Positions 16,691 through 23,965 of a stretch of DNA of 64,000 nt are shown here, piece by piece. Location: assembly GCF_033971325.1 (NCBI RefSeq), contig NZ_CP117180.1, positions 998,041-1,062,040 on the forward strand, given 5' to 3'. Every line of letters starts with the position of its first letter. Position 1 is the first letter of the stretch. Source of the stretch: Hydrogenobacter sp. T-2. GTDB lineage: Bacteria; Aquificota; Aquificia; Aquificales; Aquificaceae. The notes beneath the pieces are model-generated. The model was not told the origin of the DNA. It saw nothing but the letters and a program-made list of their open reading frames with translations, and searched no databases. The translations under genes were made by a program, and so were the position numbers.

Positions 16691-16942
16691 TTAAGGTTTG
16701 AAGGGGGCTATATAATTTTCCTCCGCACCATTAAGGTAATCTCCAAACTTTTCTGGAAGAGGTTTTTCAAGCTCCATATAAAGTTCCAAAACCGCCCTAA
16801 GGCTGTCTTCCAGCACCTCTGGAAGCTCTTCAAGCTCGTCTATCTCTGTAATGAGTTCAGGAAAGTCTGGACTAAGCACAAGCCAACCGCCCTCTTCCTG
16901 AGCTATAAGCTGAAGGTCAAGTTTTTTAAGTATTTCCCTCAT
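16691..16942 (-). CDS. hicB: HicB-type antitoxin
   Basis: The protein resembles HicB/DUF1902-type antitoxins: a short beta domain with GGWLVLSPDFPEL followed by helices (LEELPEVLEDSLRAVLELYMEL). It should bind and silence HicA and repress its own promoter. The start at 16942 (83 residues) is preferred over an ATG at 16978 (95 residues) because a strong promoter (16950-16978) covers the upstream codons and its -10 ends 7 bases before 16942. There is no ribosome site at either start. Confidence 0.78.
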   Translation of the reverse strand: MREILKKLDLQLIAQEEGGWLVLSPDFPELITEIDELEELPEVLEDSLRAVLELYMELEKPLPEKFGDYLNGAEENYIAPFKP

Positions 16943-16949
16943 ATGACTA

Positions 16950-16978
16950 ATTATAAGCCCACGTGGAGGTTTCGTCAT
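16950..16978 (-). promoter_or_regulatory. hicBA promoter overlapping the DUF2149 start codon
   Basis: On the minus strand ATGACG (16978-16973) and a perfect TATAAT (16955-16950) are spaced by 17 bases. The -35 lies on the start codon and the spacer on the ribosome site (GGAGG) of the plus-strand DUF2149 gene. Transcription would start at or beside the hicB ATG at 16942. Confidence 0.65.
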
Positions 16979-17309
16979 GAACTATAAAGAGCTTGTGCGT
17001 CAAGAGTTAGAGAGGTTAGAGGAAGAGACAGACCCCATGCTGTCGGTGGTAAACATGATTGACGCCTTTTTGGCGGTGGTTATAGCCCTGCTTTTGGTCT
17101 TGGTAAACAGCCCCTTTAACCCTTTCACCAAGGAGGACTATGTGCTTGTTAAAAACCCTGACAAGGAAAACATGGAAATCCTCATAAAGAAGGGAGAAAA
17201 ACTTGAAAGATACGTAAAGACTCAAAGCGTAGGTGAGGGGAAGGGAGTAAAGGTGGGCATAACCTACCGCTTAGAGGATGGAACTCTCATATACGTGCCG
17301 GAGGAGTAA
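16977..17309 (+). CDS. DUF2149 protein, ExbD-like
   Basis: The 110-residue protein has a cytoplasmic head, one membrane helix (NMIDAFLAVVIALLLVLV, residues about 26-43) and a small periplasmic domain, the topology of ExbD/TolR. Asp29, just inside the helix, sits where ExbD has its essential proton-carrying Asp. It is therefore likely to be the ExbD-type partner of the ExbB-like protein at 16024, separated from it only by the inserted hicBA. A GGAGG site precedes the ATG. The stop is 2 bases before the CobN-like start. Confidence 0.78.
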   Translation: MNYKELVRQELERLEEETDPMLSVVNMIDAFLAVVIALLLVLVNSPFNPFTKEDYVLVKNPDKENMEILIKKGEKLERYVKTQSVGEGKGVKVGITYRLEDGTLIYVPEE

Positions 17310-17311
17310 GG

Positions 17312-20300
17312 ATGAGGTTTGTTGTTGCTTTGCTTTTTCTCCTTAGCTTTGCCTTTGCTCAAAGAGTGGTTTTTGTAATGAGTTTTCCAAACCCTCCAAA
17401 GAAGCTCCAGCTTTTGCTCCAAAGTGCCAAGGAGGAAGGGCTTCCTGCGGAGGGCTTTTACCTTACCTCTCAAAACTACAGGTCCTTTATCCCTCCACCT
17501 GCGGACTTATACATAATAGACGCTCCGCCGGAGGAGATAAGAAGTTTTTTGGAAGAAAACCTTAGGGACAAAAGGTATATCCTCCTTAGTCAGCCACCTT
17601 CGGGACAAGACAAGGAGCTACTTGACAAGCTCTACCCCTACTACCACTCTGGAGGTAGGGAAAACTTCAGAAACATGATAAGAATACTGCTTGGGCTTCC
17701 TGCAGAGCCACCAAGGGAGCTACCTATGGTGGGCTTTTATCATCCAAAGAGGGGTGTAATGGACAGGATTCCTACAGAGGTGCAAAAGCCTTTGCTTGTG
17801 CTTTTTCACAGGTCAGACCTTACCGCAGAAAACACGGAGATAGTAGACCAGCTTATTCTCTCTGCGGAGAAAAGGGGTATAAGTGCCTTTGGCTTTTACT
17901 ACCCAGAAAGGGAGGGTCTTAGAAGGCATTTGCATCTTCTTACCTCAGAAGGCAAGCCCATACCCTCTGTGCTTATAAACCTCAGGCTTATGTATTTTGC
18001 TCCCGATGACGAGAGAAAAGCCTTTGAAGAGCTTGGTGTTCCTGTGCTTTTGGGTCTTACCTACAGGGGTAAGCTGGAGGATTGGGAAAACTCAAAGGAA
18101 GGCATACCCATAGCCCTTATACCCTTTTACTTTGCCCTGCCAGAGTATGTGGGTGCCATTGACCCTACCGTAGTAGGCTACGACCACCACATAAAAAGAC
18201 CAATAGAGCGTATGCTGGAAAACCTTGTGGAAAGGGCTATAGGCTGGAGAGAGCTACAAGACCTTGAAAACTCTCAAAAGAGTATCGCTCTTGTCTATTA
18301 TAACTACCCACCTGGGGATAGGAACATATTAGCTTCAAACCTAAATGTGATTAGAAGTTTTGAGCTATTACTAAAAGAGGCAAAGGCACGCGGATACAAG
18401 GTGGAGGAGCTTTCAGAGAGACAAATAGAGTCAAAACTCACCCACCTTATAGGTTTTTATTACCGCAAAGCTGTAAACAGGCAATTTTTGGAGTGCTTAC
18501 CCTTAGAGGACTATCTTAGCTGGTATGAGAGCCTACCTCAAAGGATAAGAGAGGAAATAGAGCTTTATTGGGGAAAGCCTCAGAAGGACCCCTATCTTAA
18601 AGGTTCTTGCTTTCCAATACCCATCTACAGGACAGGGAATTTTGCCTTTTTGCCCCTTGCACCCAGGGGAGTGGACTATCTAAAAAACAGGGAGCTTTAC
18701 CACAGCACAAAAGTCCCACCCTCTCACTATTACCTTGCCTTTTATCTTTTTCTGCAGAAACATTTCCATGCCATAGTGCATTTTGGAACTCATGGCACTC
18801 AAGAGTGGACTCCGGGCAAGGAGAGGGGTCTTGACCTTTGGGACTATCCATACCTAACCCTCGGCGGTAGACCTGTTATATATCCCTACATTGTGGACAA
18901 CGTGGGAGAGGCTGTAAACGCCAGAAGAAGAGGCAGAGCCCTTATCATATCTCACCAAACTCCTGCCTTTGCACCCTCTGGCACATACGGGGAGCTTGAA
19001 GAGCTTCACCAACTTCTTCATAAGGAATCTCAAGCAGAGGGAAGACTGAAGGAAACACTACGCAGGGACATAGCCCAAAGAGCCATAAAGGCTCGCATAG
19101 CTCAGGATATGGGATACAAAAGCCAAAGGGAAATCTTGAGAAACTTTGAAGACTTTTCAGAAAGACTGCACAACTACCTGCATGAACTGGCAAGTCAAAA
19201 CATCCCACTGGGGCTTCATACCTTTGGAAGAACAAAGGACAAGGAGCTTATAGCCCTAACCTTACTGCAGATGCTGGGAGAGGATTGGGTAAGAAAATAT
19301 GAAGAGGAAGACTACAAAGAGTTTCTCGCAAGACCCATTGAAGCCATAAAGACCTCCCAAGCCTACAGGAAGCTCCTTGAATGTATAGAAAAGCCAGCTC
19401 AAGAGGAGTGCGGTAAGGTGCAGGAGCTATACACGAGGTTTGATGCCAGCACAGAGACAAAAGCCTTTTTCTCAGCCCTTGAGGGCAAGTATATACCCAC
19501 TTCCTATGGCGGAGACCCTATTAAAAACCCCGACGCACTGCCTACTGGCAGAAACCTCTACAGTTTTGACCCCTCTCGTGTTCCCACTCCTCAGGCTTGG
19601 AAGACTGCGGTGCAGGTCAACCAAGAGTGGCTAAGGCAATACTACCAAAAACACAAAGCCTACCCTCAAAAGGTAGCCTTTACCCTCTGGTCTACGGAGA
19701 CCATGAGGCACTTTGGCGTGGTAGAAGCCCAGATATTGCACCTGCTTGGTGTAAAGCCAAAGTGGGATGAAGGAGGGAGGGTGGTAGGTCTTGAGGTTAT
19801 ACCAAAAGAGGAGCTAAAGAGACCGCGCATAGATGTGGTGGTGTCTGCGACAGGTCTTTATAGGGACCACTTTCCTAACCTTATGAACCTCATAAACCAA
19901 GCGGTTAGACTTGTGGCAGGGCTTGAAGAGGAGGAGAACTTCGTAAGGGAGAACACTCAAAGGCTAAAGGAAATGCTCTTAAGAAGGGGCTTTGACCAAG
20001 ACAAGGCTTTTGTGCTTGCTACCGTGAGGAGCTTTTCCAACGAGAGCGGTGCCTATGGTAGTGGTCTTGATGAAGCGGTTTTTCAAACAAGAAACAAGAA
20101 GACCCTCTCTGACCTCTTTCTGCATCGCATGGGCTATGCCTACGACACAAACCTATATTCAGAAAAGGTAGAGGGTCTCTTTGAAGAGAACCTAAAAGGC
20201 ACAAAGGCGGTAATTTTGTCAAGAAGCTCCAACCTATATGGCATGCTTACCACCGACGACCCCTTTCAATACTTAGGCGGGCTTGCCCTTGCAGTAGAGA

Positions 20301-20881
20301 CCATAAGCGGTCAAAAGCCAGAGGTTCTTATTGCAAACCTCAGAAGTAATGCAAAAGTCCAAACCGCAGAAGAATTTCTCATACAGGAGGTAAGAGCAAG
20401 GTATACAAACCCGCAGTATGTAAAAGCTTTGATGCAGGAGGGCTATTCGGGGGTAAACGAACTGCTAAACACTCTAAACAACCTCTACGGCTGGCAAGTG
20501 GTAGCACCTCAGGTGGTAAAGGACTACATCTGGCAGGAGTTTAAAGAGGTATACCTTGAAGACAGATACAACCTTGGCACAAAGAGATGGCTCATGCAAA
20601 ACTTCTCCGCCATGAAACAGATACAGGAAAGGCTTTCTCAAGGCATAGGTCTTTCTGGCTACTCTCCAAACCAAGGAAGGATAAGGGAAGGCACAGATAC
20701 ACCACAACCTGCAGGCGTCTCTGAGCTACTTAAAGGCTCTGTCCTACAGAAGGTAAGTCAACAGGCAGAGCCTATGGAAAATTCTCACGAAGCCAAATCC
20801 TATAGCATCTTTTTGGCTTTTATCTTAGCCCTTTATATGCTCGGCTTGGTGGAGGGTCTAAGGAGGAGAAGCTACGCATGA
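17312..20881 (+). CDS. Exported, membrane-anchored CobN/HmuS-like chelatase
   Basis: The 1189-residue protein is of the CobN/BchH large chelatase-subunit family. The core motif HFGTHGTQEWTPGKERGLD (around residue 490) and the following YPYIVDNVGEA...RRRGRALIISHQTPAF segment are family hallmarks, as are TLWSTETMRHFGV and the SATGLYRDHFPNLMNLIN region. Unlike cytoplasmic CobN it starts with a signal peptide (cleavage near AFAQ) and ends with a membrane helix followed by RRR, so the catalytic part should be periplasmic and anchored at its C-terminus. No CobS/CobT or ChlI/ChlD ATPase gene is nearby. With the TonB receptor and ExbB/DUF2149 genes it resembles the hmuRSTUV arrangement, where HmuS is a CobN-like protein implicated in removing iron from haem. 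Cobalt insertion into or removal from corrinoids is the alternative. Confidence 0.85.
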   Translation: MRFVVALLFLLSFAFAQRVVFVMSFPNPPKKLQLLLQSAKEEGLPAEGFYLTSQNYRSFIPPPADLYIIDAPPEEIRSFLEENLRDKRYILLSQPPSGQDKELLDKLYPYYHSGGRENFRNMIRILLGLPAEPPRELPMVGFYHPKRGVMDRIPTEVQKPLLVLFHRSDLTAENTEIVDQLILSAEKRGISAFGFYYPEREGLRRHLHLLTSEGKPIPSVLINLRLMYFAPDDERKAFEELGVPVLLGLTYRGKLEDWENSKEGIPIALIPFYFALPEYVGAIDPTVVGYDHHIKRPIERMLENLVERAIGWRELQDLENSQKSIALVYYNYPPGDRNILASNLNVIRSFELLLKEAKARGYKVEELSERQIESKLTHLIGFYYRKAVNRQFLECLPLEDYLSWYESLPQRIREEIELYWGKPQKDPYLKGSCFPIPIYRTGNFAFLPLAPRGVDYLKNRELYHSTKVPPSHYYLAFYLFLQKHFHAIVHFGTHGTQEWTPGKERGLDLWDYPYLTLGGRPVIYPYIVDNVGEAVNARRRGRALIISHQTPAFAPSGTYGELEELHQLLHKESQAEGRLKETLRRDIAQRAIKARIAQDMGYKSQREILRNFEDFSERLHNYLHELASQNIPLGLHTFGRTKDKELIALTLLQMLGEDWVRKYEEEDYKEFLARPIEAIKTSQAYRKLLECIEKPAQEECGKVQELYTRFDASTETKAFFSALEGKYIPTSYGGDPIKNPDALPTGRNLYSFDPSRVPTPQAWKTAVQVNQEWLRQYYQKHKAYPQKVAFTLWSTETMRHFGVVEAQILHLLGVKPKWDEGGRVVGLEVIPKEELKRPRIDVVVSATGLYRDHFPNLMNLINQAVRLVAGLEEEENFVRENTQRLKEMLLRRGFDQDKAFVLATVRSFSNESGAYGSGLDEAVFQTRNKKTLSDLFLHRMGYAYDTNLYSEKVEGLFEENLKGTKAVILSRSSNLYGMLTTDDPFQYLGGLALAVETISGQKPEVLIANLRSNAKVQTAEEFLIQEVRARYTNPQYVKALMQEGYSGVNELLNTLNNLYGWQVVAPQVVKDYIWQEFKEVYLEDRYNLGTKRWLMQNFSAMKQIQERLSQGIGLSGYSPNQGRIREGTDTPQPAGVSELLKGSVLQKVSQQAEPMENSHEAKSYSIFLAFILALYMLGLVEGLRRRSYA

Positions 20882-20892
20882 GAAAAATCATA

Positions 20893-20921
20893 TTGACAGC
20901 GGATTTCAATTTATTTATACT
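20893..20921 (+). promoter_or_regulatory. Strong promoter for the porin gene
   Basis: A consensus TTGACA (20893-20898) and TATACT (20916-20921) are separated by exactly 17 bases. The porin ATG at 20964 follows with an AAGGAGG ribosome site. This is the best sigma-70-type match in the window, fitting an abundant outer-membrane protein. Confidence 0.82.
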
Positions 20922-20963
20922 TTATTGCTACAAAATCTCAATTTTAGTGTAAGGAGGTTTGGC

Positions 20964-22364
20964 ATGAAGAAGGTGCTTTTAGCCACCGCACTCTTTTCCA
21001 CTGCAGTTTTTGCCCAAACGCCAGAGGATAGGGTTCGTCAGCTTGAGGAGCAGATAAGGATGCTCCAGCAGGAGGTTCAAAAGCTAAAAGAGGAGCAAAA
21101 GAAGGCAGAAGAAACAAGGAAGGAAACAGAAGCCCTCAAGGAAGAGATAAGACAGCTCAGGCTTGACATTGCCATGCCACAACTTGAGATTAAGTCCTAT
21201 TCTGGACTTGGTCCCGCAGCCTCAAAGGTGCACTTTAACCCAAGGGGTGTGTCCATAGGTGGTTATGGTGAGCTCGTATTTAGACGCAACGATGTGGATG
21301 CAAGAGGTCGTGCAAAAAATATAGCCAATATGCAGAGGATAATCCTATACCTTGGCTACGCCTTTGATGAAAAGCTAAAGTTTAACTCGGAGCTTGAGTT
21401 GGAGCATGCCTCTACCTCTAAAGACCATGGAACGGAGGGAGGATACTTCAAGGCGGAGCTTGCCTATCTTGACTACCAGTTTAGACCCGAGTTTGGAGTA
21501 AGGGGTGGTCTACTGCTTATGCCCGTGGGTATAGTAAACGAAATCCACGAGCCTCCTACCTTTCCCTCTGCGGAAAGACCCTTCTTTGAGCGTAGGATAA
21601 TGCTGTCCACATGGGAAGAGATGGGTCTTGGAGTGTATGGAACGGTGGGTCCTGTAGACTACAGGTTTTATCTGATAAACGGACTTATGCTGAAAGGTGG
21701 TGGAGGCTACAATGCACTTGAGCCTTTAAAAACTGTCAGACAAAGGGGTGCAAGGGCTGTGGCAGACAGGCTTGGTTACACAGGAAGAGTGGATATAGAC
21801 CTGCCTCTTAACGTGAAAATTGGAGGTTCTTTTGTCTACGCAGATGTGCAGTCTAAGGGTGATTCAGATTCTCAGCTTGGTCTCAGAAGAGGTTCAAAGG
21901 TGGGCTCAGTTACCATGCTTTCTCCTCACCTGTGGTGGCAGTATGCGGGATGGGACGTGAGGTTTGTAGGAGCATTGGTGAAAATCAATGATGCTTTAAA
22001 GATGTCCAGAGACCTTTTTGGAAACGATATCCAGAACCCAAGCACTGGTGATAACAGAGATAAAATAATGCCAAGGGAACAGCAAGGCTTTTATGTGCAG
22101 GTGGCTTATGACCTCTTTAGGCTCTTTGGACCAGAAAACCAGGAGCTTTATGTCTTTGGGATATACGAGGACTTTGATACACACAAAAAAGTGCCCTCTG
22201 GCTATCTAAAGCCTAACGGACATAAGCTAAGGGTTTATAACGTCGGTATTTCCTATAAGCCCCACCCTCTCGTAGCCATAAAAGCGGACTATGCGAAGTT
22301 GGACTACAGCAAGCCAAGAAAGGATGAGAACGAATACAGGCTCACGCTTGGTTTCATGTTCTGA
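20964..22364 (+). CDS. Outer-membrane porin with N-terminal coiled coil
   Basis: The 466-residue protein has a signal peptide (cleaved after AVFA), a periplasmic coiled coil (residues 23-75, Glu/Lys/Gln heptads beginning EDRVRQLEEQIRMLQQEV) and a predicted beta-barrel with alternating aromatic strands ending in Phe (TLGFMF). This layout is common for Aquificota and deep-branching porins in which the coil tethers the barrel to peptidoglycan. Specificity is not evident; an OprO/OprP-like phosphate porin is one possibility. The ATG at 20964 is chosen for its AAGGAGG site. It has its own promoter and terminator. Confidence 0.82.
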   Translation: MKKVLLATALFSTAVFAQTPEDRVRQLEEQIRMLQQEVQKLKEEQKKAEETRKETEALKEEIRQLRLDIAMPQLEIKSYSGLGPAASKVHFNPRGVSIGGYGELVFRRNDVDARGRAKNIANMQRIILYLGYAFDEKLKFNSELELEHASTSKDHGTEGGYFKAELAYLDYQFRPEFGVRGGLLLMPVGIVNEIHEPPTFPSAERPFFERRIMLSTWEEMGLGVYGTVGPVDYRFYLINGLMLKGGGGYNALEPLKTVRQRGARAVADRLGYTGRVDIDLPLNVKIGGSFVYADVQSKGDSDSQLGLRRGSKVGSVTMLSPHLWWQYAGWDVRFVGALVKINDALKMSRDLFGNDIQNPSTGDNRDKIMPREQQGFYVQVAYDLFRLFGPENQELYVFGIYEDFDTHKKVPSGYLKPNGHKLRVYNVGISYKPHPLVAIKADYAKLDYSKPRKDENEYRLTLGFMF

Positions 22365-22383
22365 TGGCTCTTCCTCATGTTGT

Positions 22384-22408
22384 GCCCTCCCCCTCGGGAG
22401 GGGCTTTT
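22384..22408 (+). terminator. Rho-independent terminator after the porin gene
   Basis: CCCTCCC (22385-22391) pairs with GGGAGGG (22396-22402) over a CCTC loop and is followed by a TTTT run. It closes the single-gene porin unit. Confidence 0.88.
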
Positions 22409-22473
22409 AGTGTAAAAGTGAGGTCTTTCAAGTTATGATTTCTGGAATAGAATTAAAAGTTTAGGAGGTCAGA

Positions 22474-23016
22474 ATGGCTCTGTTGACCCTTTTATTTCTT
22501 ATTGTTTACACTCTCTTATCCACTGACTCCTTGCAAGCAAAAGAGTTCAAAAGACCAGAGCAAGCCCTTTCTCAGATTTATCCCGGCTCTCAAATAGAGG
22601 TTAGGAATATTACCCTCACAAGAGAGCAGGTGGAAGAGGTTCAAAGGATATCTGGCGTCAGGTTAGAATCAAGGCTCGCCTCATGGTATATAGTCAGAAA
22701 AGGTGGACAAATAGTAGCCTATGGCTATGCGGACATACACAGAGTTAGGACGCATCCAGAGGTAGTCCTATATACAATTACCCCAGACGGAAGGCTTGAC
22801 GTGGTAGAGGTGCTTGCCTTTTATGAGCCTCTTGAGTATATGCCAGAAGACCAATGGCTTAGGCTCTTTGCAGGCAAACAGCTAGGCAAAGACCCCATAA
22901 GACTTAGGAGAGATATTCCCAATATAACAGGTTCTACTTTGACAGCAAGAGCTATAACTGACAATGCCCGTAAGGTGCTTGCCATGTGGCAGATACTTTT
23001 TGGAAGTGCAAGATGA
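22474..23016 (+). CDS. Exported FMN-binding domain protein (RnfG/NqrC-type flavinylation site)
   Basis: The 180-residue protein has an N-terminal signal or anchor and an FMN-binding domain with the C-terminal motif TGSTLTARAITDNARK, which matches the S/T-G-A/S-T-x-T sequence where ApbE attaches FMN through a Thr. Such proteins carry electrons across or along the outer face of the membrane. A GGAGG ribosome site precedes the ATG and a TAGAAT -10 lies about 20 bases upstream. It overlaps the next gene by 4 bases (ATGA), so the two products probably act together. No apbE gene is in the window. Confidence 0.82.
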   Translation: MALLTLLFLIVYTLLSTDSLQAKEFKRPEQALSQIYPGSQIEVRNITLTREQVEEVQRISGVRLESRLASWYIVRKGGQIVAYGYADIHRVRTHPEVVLYTITPDGRLDVVEVLAFYEPLEYMPEDQWLRLFAGKQLGKDPIRLRRDIPNITGSTLTARAITDNARKVLAMWQILFGSAR

Positions 23017-23963
23017 GGTTTTTCATATCTGCCAACATAAAGAAAAACACACCCCTATACTACGCAGTGCTCTTTTTCTTGGTTTTTGCCTTGCTTTTCT
23101 GGCTTGCCTCTTGGGTTCATTTCTATTCCAAGTATGGCTTTTCTCAAGAGAGTCTTGTGAGATATTTCTTTATGGACCCAGAATTTCCCGAAAGGGTCTC
23201 CATAGCACAGGTCTCGGAGGACTTTCATGTGGGAGTTTTTATCCATGGAATGCTTTTGATAACCCTTTTTTCTTTGCTAAATATAACAGCCTTATCCAAG
23301 AAAGTCAAGTTAATGTTTATAACTTCCACAAGTTTCTTTGCCCTTTTGTTTTTGCTTTCTGACTTCCTTATACTTCTGCTTGGCACCAAGACGGTTATGT
23401 TAAAGCTCCTTTCCTTCTTGGCTTACCAGCTTAATTTTTTAATTACATGGTTTTTGACCACCTTCCACATCCTAAGAGATAAACAAAACTCGCCGAAAAC
23501 AGACACTCTAAAGCTTATAAGCCTTGCCTTTGCTTTTTTTTCTCTTTTTTTTCTCTTTTCTAATTTTTTGAACTTTCATGCTAAAATGGGCTTTGGGGTT
23601 GAGGGCATAAGAGACTACTTTCTTGGCAATCCAGACCTCTTCATTAGGGCTAAGAGTTTTAATGGCGTTTTCAAAGTTTTTTATCCCCATCTTATAGCCA
23701 TGGCGGTTTATTCTCTTGCCTTGGCTCATCTTTTGTCTTTTGTAGGAGTAAAGAGAAAAACAGCCCTTTGGATAGGTCTTTTTCTGTTTCTCTTTTCCTT
23801 TTTAGATAATCTTACAAGTCTGCTTTTGCTTTTTCTTGGTTCACCCCTTGCCTACCTTAAACTGCTTAGCTTTTGGAGCTTTCAGCTCTTAGCTGTTGGC
23901 TCTTCCCTTGTGCTATTAGTGGGTTCTTTGAAAGGGGGCGAAGGGGCAAAGCTATATCTTTGA
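23013..23963 (+). CDS. Internally duplicated membrane protein coupled to the FMN-binding protein
   Basis: This 316-residue protein of about eight helices is not recognised. It is a clear tandem duplication. Each half has a helix, then K-x-GF...E...YF...P...S...F-x-V, then a His-containing helix (FIHGM in half one, PHLIAM in half two), then a helix with LKLLSF followed by an aromatic and QL. The repeated His on a membrane helix could ligate haem b or line a quinone site, but this is a guess. The ATG at 23013 overlaps the stop of the FMN-binding gene, the only sensible partner; the convergent leuS stop is 2 bases beyond its end. Confidence 0.75.
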   Translation: MRFFISANIKKNTPLYYAVLFFLVFALLFWLASWVHFYSKYGFSQESLVRYFFMDPEFPERVSIAQVSEDFHVGVFIHGMLLITLFSLLNITALSKKVKLMFITSTSFFALLFLLSDFLILLLGTKTVMLKLLSFLAYQLNFLITWFLTTFHILRDKQNSPKTDTLKLISLAFAFFSLFFLFSNFLNFHAKMGFGVEGIRDYFLGNPDLFIRAKSFNGVFKVFYPHLIAMAVYSLALAHLLSFVGVKRKTALWIGLFLFLFSFLDNLTSLLLLFLGSPLAYLKLLSFWSFQLLAVGSSLVLLVGSLKGGEGAKLYL

Positions 23964-23965
23964 GG

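Noticed and set aside
16943-16978. Upstream ATG (16978) as the hicB start
   Set aside because: The codons coincide with a -35/-10 promoter whose start point would lie at 16942, and no ribosome site precedes 16978.
17312-20881. Annotating the large chelatase as cobalamin-biosynthesis CobN
   Set aside because: A signal peptide, a C-terminal membrane anchor and the absence of CobS/CobT argue against a cytoplasmic cobalt chelatase in B12 synthesis.
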